Shown in pieces: positions 37,001 to 49,249 of a stretch of DNA of 49,249 nucleotides. The translations under genes and the position numbers were made by a program. Positions within the stretch are counted from its first letter, which is position 1; each line of letters opens with the position of its first letter. The stretch is from Cytobacillus luteolus. Its GTDB lineage: Bacteria > Bacillota > Bacilli > Bacillales > Bacillaceae_L. The notes beneath the pieces are model-generated. The model did no database searches. It worked only from the letters and a program-made list of their open reading frames with translations, and had not been told where the DNA came from. The stretch covers positions 1 to 49,249 of the forward strand of contig NZ_JAGGKM010000011.1 in NCBI RefSeq assembly GCF_017873715.1, read 5' to 3'.

Positions 37001-37287
37001 TGAGAGATCCTCGTGATATTATTAAGCGCCCCGTTATTACTGAACGTTCAACTGACTTAATGTCTGAAAAGAAATATACGTTTGATGTTGATGTTAAAGC
37101 TAACAAGACTGAAGTTAAAGACGCTATCGAGCAAATCTTCGGTGTCGATGTAGAAAAAGTTAACATCATGAACTATAAAGGTAAATTTAAGCGTATGGGA
37201 CGTCACAGTGGTTACACTAACCGTCGTAGAAAAGCAATCGTAAAATTAACAGCTGATAGCAAAGAAATCGAATTCTTTGAAGTATAA
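37000..37287 (+). CDS. rplW: 50S ribosomal protein L23
   Basis: L23 sits at the tunnel exit and docks trigger factor and SRP. The 95-residue protein starts [20 protein letters not shown] and contains the extended loop [20 protein letters not shown] (about 54-73). It overlaps rplD in TAATG, so translation is coupled. Confidence 0.98.
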   Translation: MRDPRDIIKRPVITERSTDLMSEKKYTFDVDVKANKTEVKDAIEQIFGVDVEKVNIMNYKGKFKRMGRHSGYTNRRRKAIVKLTADSKEIEFFEV

Positions 37288-37299
37288 GTCTATTAGTGA

Positions 37300-38145
<846 letters not shown>

Positions 38146-38155
38146 CGGGGTTGAG

Positions 38156-38177
38156 CTACGGTTCACAGGAACCGTAG
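38156..38177 (+). other. intercistronic hairpin between rplB and rpsS
   Basis: A perfect 9-bp stem (CTACGGTTC at 38156-38164 with GAACCGTAG at 38169-38177) and an ACAG loop, 10 nt before the rpsS Shine-Dalgarno. No T tract, so it is not a terminator. Confidence 0.75.
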
Positions 38178-38202
38178 GGCAATCACGAAGGGAGGTTCAC
38201 AT

Positions 38203-38481
38203 ATGGGTCGCAGCTTAAAAAAAGGACCTTTTGTTGATGATCATTTAATGGTTAAAGTTGAGAAAATGAATGAAACTGAAAAGAAACAAGTTATCAAAAC
38301 TTGGTCTCGTCGTTCAACGATTTTCCCTCAATTTATTGGTCACACAATTGCTGTTTATGATGGTCGTAAGCATGTACCAGTATATGTTACGGAAGATATG
38401 GTTGGTCACAAACTAGGTGAATTCGCACCTACCCGTACGTATAAAGGCCACGCAAATGACGATAAGAAAACAAGACGCTAA
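38203..38481 (+). CDS. rpsS: 30S ribosomal protein S19
   Basis: S19 lies in the 30S head near the A-site finger bridge. The 92-residue protein starts [20 protein letters not shown] and has [20 protein letters not shown] (about 29-48) and the C-terminal [20 protein letters not shown] lies upstream, right behind the intercistronic hairpin. Confidence 0.98.
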   Translation: MGRSLKKGPFVDDHLMVKVEKMNETEKKQVIKTWSRRSTIFPQFIGHTIAVYDGRKHVPVYVTEDMVGHKLGEFAPTRTYKGHANDDKKTRR

Positions 38482-38484
38482 TGA

Positions 38485-38841
<357 letters not shown>

Positions 38842-38844
38842 TCA

Positions 38845-40134
<1,290 letters not shown>

Positions 40135-40155
40135 CCAGAGAGGAGGGTTTGCTAA

Positions 40156-40419
<264 letters not shown>

Positions 40420-40425
40420 TATATG

Positions 40426-40830
<405 letters not shown>

Positions 40831-40869
40831 ATCAATTAAAGAAATGCCTTTTAAGGAGGTGCGAGTTAG

Positions 40870-41181
40870 ATGCATGTAAAAAAAGGTGATAAAGTTCAAG
40901 TTATCTCTGGAAAAGATAAAGGTAAACAAGGTGTAATCCTTGAGGCTTACCCAAAGAAAGACCGTGTACTTGTTGAAGGTGTGAACATTGTTAAAAAACA
41001 CTCTAAACCATCACAAGCAAACCCACAAGGTGGAATCATTAATAAAGAAGCAGCTATCCATGTATCAAATGTAATGCCATTAGATCCTAAATCAGGAACT
41101 CCTACAAGAGTTGGATTTAAAGTAGAAGATGGCAAAAAGGTACGTGTTGCAAAAAAATCTGGTGAATTATTAGATAAATAG
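40870..41181 (+). CDS. rplX: 50S ribosomal protein L24
   Basis: L24 is an assembly-initiating KOW protein near the tunnel exit. The 103-residue product starts [20 protein letters not shown], the KOW motif itself, and has [20 protein letters not shown] (about 38-57). AAGGAGGTG precedes the ATG. Confidence 0.98.
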   Translation: MHVKKGDKVQVISGKDKGKQGVILEAYPKKDRVLVEGVNIVKKHSKPSQANPQGGIINKEAAIHVSNVMPLDPKSGTPTRVGFKVEDGKKVRVAKKSGELLDK

Positions 41182-41202
41182 TAGAAGAAAGGAGGTACTG
41201 AA

Positions 41203-41941
<739 letters not shown>

Positions 41942-41951
41942 AACCCGATAA

Positions 41952-42371
<420 letters not shown>

Positions 42372-42401
42372 TAAGTTTTTAAATGAATGGAGGTGTAATA
42401 G

Positions 42402-42938
42402 ATGTCACGTGTTGGTAAAAAACTTTTAGAAATCCCAACTGGTGTTACTGTTACAATGAATGATAACACTGTTACTGTGAAAGGTCCGAAAGGCGAACTT
42501 ACTCGTACTTTCCACCCTGATATGACTATTAATGTGGAAGATAACGTTCTTAGCGTTACTCGTCCTACTGATAATAAAGAGCATCGTGCACTTCATGGTA
42601 CAACTCGTAGTATTCTAGGAAACATGGTTGAAGGTGTAGCAAAAGGTTATGAAAGAGGTCTTGAATTAGTGGGTGTCGGTTACCGTGCTTCTAAATCAGG
42701 AAACAAACTAGTTCTTAACGTTGGTTACTCTCATCCTGTTGAAATTACTCCTGAAGCTGGAGTTGAAGTAGATGTACCAGCTAACACTAAGATCATCGTT
42801 AAAGGTATCGATAAAGAACGTGTTGGTGCACTTGCTGCTAATATTCGTGATGTAAGACCACCTGAGCCTTATAAAGGAAAAGGTATCCGTTACGAAGGTG
42901 AAAAAGTTCGTCGTAAAGAAGGTAAAACTGCTAAGTAA
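42402..42938 (+). CDS. rplF: 50S ribosomal protein L6
   Basis: L6 lies at the base of the stalk near the sarcin-ricin loop. The 178-residue, two-fold-repeat protein starts [20 protein letters not shown] and has the C-terminal signature [20 protein letters not shown] (about 153-172). TGGAGGTG precedes the ATG. Confidence 0.98.
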   Translation: MSRVGKKLLEIPTGVTVTMNDNTVTVKGPKGELTRTFHPDMTINVEDNVLSVTRPTDNKEHRALHGTTRSILGNMVEGVAKGYERGLELVGVGYRASKSGNKLVLNVGYSHPVEITPEAGVEVDVPANTKIIVKGIDKERVGALAANIRDVRPPEPYKGKGIRYEGEKVRRKEGKTAK

Positions 42939-42970
42939 TACCGCTTAGAAAAAAGAAAGGAGTGACGTAG

Positions 42971-43333
42971 ATGATTACGAAACCTGATAAAAATGCAGTT
43001 CGTAAGAAAAGACATGCACGTGTTCGTTCAAAATTATCAGGAACTGCTACACGCCCTCGTTTAAATGTGTACCGTTCAAATCAACACATTTATGCTCAAG
43101 TAATCGATGATTTAAATTCAGTAACGATTGCTAGTGCTTCGACTTTAGATAAAGAACTTAGCTTAGAATCTTCGGCAAACATGGATTCTGCAGTTAAAGT
43201 TGGTGAGCTAGTTGCTAAGCGTGCTCAAGAAAAAGGTGTTAAAACGGTAGTATTCGACCGTGGAGGATACCTATATCATGGACGTATTAAAGCTTTAGCT
43301 GACGCTGCTCGTGAAGCTGGTCTAGAATTTTAA
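42971..43333 (+). CDS. rplR: 50S ribosomal protein L18
   Basis: L18 binds 5S rRNA with L5. The 120-residue protein has the basic N terminus [40 protein letters not shown] (about 28-47) and the C-terminal [20 protein letters not shown] (about 94-113). AAAGGAGTGA precedes the ATG. Confidence 0.98.
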   Translation: MITKPDKNAVRKKRHARVRSKLSGTATRPRLNVYRSNQHIYAQVIDDLNSVTIASASTLDKELSLESSANMDSAVKVGELVAKRAQEKGVKTVVFDRGGYLYHGRIKALADAAREAGLEF

Positions 43334-44057
<724 letters not shown>

Positions 44058-44087
44058 TCGAATCTTTATCAATAAGGAGGTGCCCAA

Positions 44088-44528
44088 ATGAAACTTCATG
44101 AATTAAAACCAGCAGAAGGTTCACGTAAAACTCGTAACCGAGTAGGTCGTGGTACAGGTTCTGGTAACGGGAAAACATCTGGTAAAGGTCATAAAGGTCA
44201 AAACGCTCGTTCTGGCGGAGGAGTTCGCCCAGGATTTGAGGGTGGTCAAACACCTTTATTCCAACGTCTTCCTAAACGTGGTTTCACAAACATCAGTCGT
44301 AAAGACTTTGCTATTGTAAACCTTGAAACGTTAAACCGCTTTGAAGACGGCACTGAAGTTACACCTGAACTTTTATTAGAGACCGGTGTAATCAGCAAGT
44401 TAAACTCAGGTGTTAAAGTCCTTGCTAAAGGTGCTGTTGAAAAGAAGCTTACAGTGAGAGCTCATAAATTCTCATCTGCCGCTAAAGAAGCAATCGAAGC
44501 AGCAGGCGGTAAGGCTGAGGTGATCTAA
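44088..44528 (+). CDS. rplO: 50S ribosomal protein L15
   Basis: L15 is a late 50S assembly protein with a long glycine- and arginine-rich N-terminal tail ([20 protein letters not shown], about 18-37). The C-terminal domain ends [18 protein letters not shown]. The protein has 146 residues. AAGGAGGTG precedes the ATG. Its stop overlaps the secY ATG by 1 nt, and GAGGTGAT in its last codons is the secY Shine-Dalgarno. Confidence 0.98.
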   Translation: MKLHELKPAEGSRKTRNRVGRGTGSGNGKTSGKGHKGQNARSGGGVRPGFEGGQTPLFQRLPKRGFTNISRKDFAIVNLETLNRFEDGTEVTPELLLETGVISKLNSGVKVLAKGAVEKKLTVRAHKFSSAAKEAIEAAGGKAEVI

Positions 44529-45820
44529 TGTTTCAGACAATCTCCAATTTTATGCGCGTAAGTGATATCAGAAATAAGATCATTTTCACTCTTTTAATGT
44601 TAGTTATATTTCGAATTGGTACATTCATACCTGTTCCTAGTGTAAATCCAGATGTCCTAAAAGCTAGTGATGAATTAAATGTGTTTGGTATCTTAAATAC
44701 GTTTGGTGGGGGAGCACTTTATAACTTCTCTATCCTAGCAATGGGGATTATGCCTTACATTACAGCATCCATTATCGTGCAGTTGTTACAAATGGATGTT
44801 GTACCAAAGTTCACTGAGTGGTCAAAGCAAGGTGAAGTAGGTCGTCGTAAATTGGCTCAATTTACTCGTTACGGTACAATTGTGCTAGGTTTTATCCAAG
44901 CACTTGGTATGTCTTATGGATTCAACAATATGGCTGGCGGTCAATTGATTGAAAACCCAGGAGTAGGTACTTATCTATTAATCGCTACAGTTTTAACTGG
45001 TGGAACTGCATTTTTAATGTGGTTAGGAGAACAGATTACTGCTAAAGGAGTAGGTAATGGTATTTCAATCATTATCTTCGCGGGGATCGTAGCTGCTATT
45101 CCTACGACAGTAAATCAAATCTATGCACAGCAGTTTGGCGATGCAGGAGATGCTCTATTCTTACGTATTGTTACTGTTGTTTTACTTTTATTAGCTGTTA
45201 TTGCAATCGTGGTTGGTGTAATCTTCATTCAACAAGCATTACGTAAAATCCCGATTCAGTATGCAAAGCGTTTAGTTGCGAATAGTCCAGTTGGTGGACA
45301 TTCAACACACTTACCGCTAAAAGTTAATGCAGCAGGAGTAATTCCAGTAATCTTTGCTATTTCATTTATCATTACTCCACCAACTATCGCTTCGTTTTTT
45401 GGTCAAAATGATGTAACATTATGGATTCAAAGAACATTCGATTATTCACAACCGGTTGGAATGATTTTATATGTTGCACTAATTATTGCTTTCACTTATT
45501 TCTATACATTCGTTCAGGTAAATCCAGAACAAATGGCAGAGAATTTAAAGAAGCAAGGTGGATATATTCCCGGCATCCGTCCAGGAAAGAATACACAGGA
45601 ATATGTAACTCGTATTCTATATAGACTTACATTTGTTGGTGCGATCTTCTTATCAGTAATTTCAGTCCTTCCTGTATTCTTTATAAACTTTGCTGGCCTA
45701 CCACCTTCAGCACAAATTGGTGGAACAAGTTTGCTAATCGTTGTTGGTGTTGCACTTGAAACAATGAAACAGCTTGAAAGTCAGCTTGTAAAGCGCCACT
45801 ACAAAGGCTTTATTAAATAA
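44528..45820 (+). CDS. secY: Preprotein translocase subunit SecY
   Basis: SecY forms the protein-conducting channel with SecE and SecG. The 430-residue protein has ten hydrophobic segments. The first follows IRNKIIFTLLMLVIFRIGTF, and the plug region is NVFGILNTFGGGALYNFSIL (about 51-70). Cytoplasmic loops include EWSKQGEVGRRKLAQFTRYG (about 98-117) and KKQGGYIPGIRPGKNTQEYV (about 341-360), the SecA- and ribosome-contacting loops. The C terminus is QLVKRHYKGFIK. It is coupled to rplO by TAATG. Confidence 0.98.
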   Translation: MFQTISNFMRVSDIRNKIIFTLLMLVIFRIGTFIPVPSVNPDVLKASDELNVFGILNTFGGGALYNFSILAMGIMPYITASIIVQLLQMDVVPKFTEWSKQGEVGRRKLAQFTRYGTIVLGFIQALGMSYGFNNMAGGQLIENPGVGTYLLIATVLTGGTAFLMWLGEQITAKGVGNGISIIIFAGIVAAIPTTVNQIYAQQFGDAGDALFLRIVTVVLLLLAVIAIVVGVIFIQQALRKIPIQYAKRLVANSPVGGHSTHLPLKVNAAGVIPVIFAISFIITPPTIASFFGQNDVTLWIQRTFDYSQPVGMILYVALIIAFTYFYTFVQVNPEQMAENLKKQGGYIPGIRPGKNTQEYVTRILYRLTFVGAIFLSVISVLPVFFINFAGLPPSAQIGGTSLLIVVGVALETMKQLESQLVKRHYKGFIK

Positions 45821-45827
45821 TATGGTA

Positions 45828-45846
45828 CTGGGAATTTAATTCCCAG
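45828..45846 (+). other. intercistronic hairpin between secY and adk
   Basis: A perfect 8-bp stem (CTGGGAAT at 45828-45835 with ATTCCCAG at 45839-45846) with a 3-nt loop, 8 nt after the secY stop. No T tract follows. Confidence 0.7.
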
Positions 45847-45867
45847 AACCTGAATATAAGAGACTGA

Positions 45868-47276
<1,409 letters not shown>

Positions 47277-47293
47277 GTGAAGGTGATTATGGT

Positions 47294-47614
47294 TTGCGCG
47301 AATCTGATTCGAGTCCACTCATAGGTCAGTTTGTAATGATTACAGAGGGCAGAGATGCCGGTCAGTATGCAGTGATCATACAAATTCTCGATGAACGCTT
47401 CGTATTACTTGCAGATGGGGATAAGCGGAAGTTCAATAAGCCTAAAAAGAAAAACATTAATCATCTTGAATTTTTCAATTGCGTATCTCCGGAAGTTCAG
47501 AGCAGTATTAATGAAACGAGTCGTGTGACAAATGGTAAACTTAAGTATGCATTACAAAAGTTTATTAATGATCACGTTACTGATTTGAAGAAGGGAGAAC
47601 AATTCGATGGCTAA
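47294..47614 (+). CDS. ybzG: KOW domain RNA-binding protein
   Basis: The product has 106 residues from a TTG start at 47294. [20 protein letters not shown] (about 11-30) is a KOW motif like those of L14e/L24 and NusG, followed by [20 protein letters not shown] (about 34-53). The remaining half is polar, without a recognised domain. A KOW gene between map and infA is common in Bacillus; function is unknown, though location suggests ribosome or RNA binding. AAGGTGAT lies upstream; no in-frame ATG exists before residue 15. It overlaps infA by 8 nt. Confidence 0.85.
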   Translation: MRESDSSPLIGQFVMITEGRDAGQYAVIIQILDERFVLLADGDKRKFNKPKKKNINHLEFFNCVSPEVQSSINETSRVTNGKLKYALQKFINDHVTDLKKGEQFDG

Positions 47615-47825
47615 AGACGATGTAATTGAAGTGGAAGGTACTGTTGCTGAGACATTACCTAACGCAATGTTTAAGGTTGAATTAGAGAATGGTCATACTG
47701 TATTAGCTCATGTCTCTGGTAAAATTCGCATGCACTTTATTCGCATTTTACCTGGAGATAAAGTTACTGTAGAATTATCACCATATGACTTAACACGCGG
47801 TAGAATTACCTACCGATTCAAATAA
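47607..47825 (+). CDS. infA: Translation initiation factor IF-1
   Basis: IF-1 occupies the A site of the 30S subunit during initiation. The 72-residue OB-fold protein reads [20 protein letters not shown] and so on to [13 protein letters not shown], the standard family length. AAGGGAGAA in the KOW gene is its Shine-Dalgarno, and the 8-nt overlap suggests coupled translation. Confidence 0.98.
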   Translation: MAKDDVIEVEGTVAETLPNAMFKVELENGHTVLAHVSGKIRMHFIRILPGDKVTVELSPYDLTRGRITYRFK

Positions 47826-47854
47826 ATGCACTCCGTACTATCAAGGAGGTTTGA

Positions 47855-47971
<117 letters not shown>

Positions 47972-47994
47972 TATACAAGGAGGTGTGTGTATAA

Positions 47995-48360
47995 ATGGCA
48001 CGTATTGCTGGTGTTGATATTCCACGTGAAAAACGTATTGTAATATCATTAACATATATTTTCGGTATCGGAAAGACTACAGCACAGAAAGTTCTTGCTG
48101 AAGCTGGCGTATCACCGGATACACGCGTTCGTGATCTTACTGAAGATGAATTAGGAAAAATTCGTGAAGTTATTGACCGTCTAAAGGTTGAAGGTGACCT
48201 TCGTCGTGAAATCTCACTAAATGTTAAACGTCTTATCGAAATTGGTGCTTACCGTGGGCTTCGTCATCGTCGCGGATTACCAGTTCGTGGTCAAAATACG
48301 AAAAACAATGCTCGTACACGTAAAGGTCCACGCCGTACTGTAGCGAACAAGAAAAAATAG
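47995..48360 (+). CDS. rpsM: 30S ribosomal protein S13
   Basis: S13 bridges the 30S head to the 50S subunit and contacts P-site tRNA. The 121-residue protein starts [20 protein letters not shown] and has the conserved [20 protein letters not shown] (about 90-109) and a basic tail. AAGGAGGTG precedes the ATG. Confidence 0.98.
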   Translation: MARIAGVDIPREKRIVISLTYIFGIGKTTAQKVLAEAGVSPDTRVRDLTEDELGKIREVIDRLKVEGDLRREISLNVKRLIEIGAYRGLRHRRGLPVRGQNTKNNARTRKGPRRTVANKKK

Positions 48361-48376
48361 TAAAGGAGGGAATTGA

Positions 48377-48769
<393 letters not shown>

Positions 48770-48785
48770 TTTTTCTGTATAGATT

Positions 48786-48814
48786 TTGTATCCATGTCAA
48801 TAATGGGTTATGAT
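48786..48814 (+). promoter_or_regulatory. possible promoter of rpoA
   Basis: TTGTAT (48786-48791) and TATGAT (48809-48814) with a 17-bp spacer, within the rpsK-rpoA gap. It would add to read-through from the spc cluster. Confidence 0.5.
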
Positions 48815-48889
48815 AAAGTAATTTATAAGTTCTTACAGAATTATTAACCAGTTGTTGTGCACATTCGGGAACTTACTTATAGGGAATTT

Positions 48890-48922
48890 CGGTTAGATCC
48901 ATATATAGATACAATCTAGCCG
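48890..48922 (+). other. hairpin in the rpoA leader
   Basis: An 8-bp stem (CGGTTAGA at 48890-48897 with TCTAGCCG at 48915-48922, one G-U) and a 17-nt AU-rich loop, 13 nt before the Shine-Dalgarno region. It is followed by GGGTTTCG, not a T tract. Confidence 0.5.
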
Positions 48923-48953
48923 GGGTTTCGACGTTTTGAAGGAGGGTTTATAA

Positions 48954-49249
48954 ATGATCGAAATTGAAAAACCAAAAATCGAAACGGTTGACATCAGCGA
49001 AGATACCAAGTTTGGTAAATTCGTGGTCGAGCCACTCGAGCGTGGATATGGTACAACTTTGGGTAACTCCTTGCGTCGTATCCTATTGTCTTCTCTCCCT
49101 GGTGCCGCTGTAACATCTATACAAATAGATGGTGTACTGCATGAGTTCTCAACAATTGAAGGCGTCGTCGAAGATGTAACATCTATTATTTTAAATGTGA
49201 AAAAGCTAGCACTTAAAATCTACTCTGATGAAGAGAAGACGCTCGAAAT
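48954..49249 (+). CDS. rpoA: DNA-directed RNA polymerase alpha subunit (5' part, cut by window end)
   Basis: The first 98 codons are present, starting [40 protein letters not shown] (about 33-52) is the alpha N-terminal dimerisation and assembly motif, followed by [27 protein letters not shown] lies 7 nt before the ATG. The C-terminal half, including the DNA- and activator-binding domain, lies beyond the window. Confidence 0.97.
   Translation, partial: MIEIEKPKIETVDISEDTKFGKFVVEPLERGYGTTLGNSLRRILLSSLPGAAVTSIQIDGVLHEFSTIEGVVEDVTSIILNVKKLALKIYSDEEKTLE

Overview
This window is a core housekeeping segment of a low-GC Gram-positive bacterium of the Bacillaceae (Bacillus or a close genus). The gene order is the classic Bacillus rRNA-clpC-rpoBC-S10-spc-alpha arrangement, the proteins read as close relatives of their B. 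subtilis counterparts, Shine-Dalgarno sequences are strong (GGAGG), and TTG and GTG starts are common. Every confident gene is on the + strand. The left edge lies inside a 5S rRNA gene and the right edge inside rpoA.

Layout. (1) 1-576: the 3' part of a 5S rRNA with its terminator, then four 52-bp tandem hairpin repeats plus a decayed fifth. (2) 577-1272: an MgtC/SapB-family membrane protein between the rRNA operon and the stress operon. (3) 1333-6110: ctsR-mcsA-mcsB-clpC, with a CtsR operator at its promoter and a terminator after clpC. (4) 6194-12655: radA-disA, yacL, ispD-ispF and gltX (DNA repair and c-di-AMP, isoprenoid precursors, Glu-tRNA). (5) 12652-16775: a T-box leader with a UGC (Cys) specifier in front of cysE-cysS, then mrnC, rlmB and rae1 (RNA processing and modification). 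(6) 16780-18742: sigH, rpmG, secE, nusG. (7) 18754-21388: rplK-rplA and rplJ-rplL, with two apparent L1-binding sites, an L10-type leader and terminators. (8) 21477-34697: ybxB, rpoB, rpoC, rplGB, rpsL, rpsG, fusA, tuf. (9) 34698-35379: a 680-bp AT-rich non-coding spacer with degenerate repeats, ending in tandem promoters and the S10 leader. (10) 35380-48769: the S10 and spc ribosomal protein clusters through secY, adk, map, a KOW gene, infA, rpmJ, rpsM and rpsK. (11) rpoA, cut by the window end.

The genes mostly build and run the gene-expression machinery: RNA polymerase core, NusG, about 30 ribosomal proteins, EF-G, EF-Tu, IF1, two aminoacyl-tRNA synthetases, rRNA processing enzymes and the Sec channel. 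Stress proteolysis (McsB/ClpC), genome surveillance (DisA, RadA) and the sporulation/competence sigma factor SigH are linked to them.

I found no defence island, prophage, insertion sequence, CRISPR array or biosynthetic cluster, and no protein that looks like part of a new system. The unusual material is non-coding: the 52-bp repeat array, paired L1-site mimics before rplK and rplA, a promoter plus early terminator and a hairpin-spaced Shine-Dalgarno before nusG, a long inverted repeat over the rplGB promoter, and the tuf-rpsJ spacer. All promoter, hairpin and leader calls were made by eye and are predictions.
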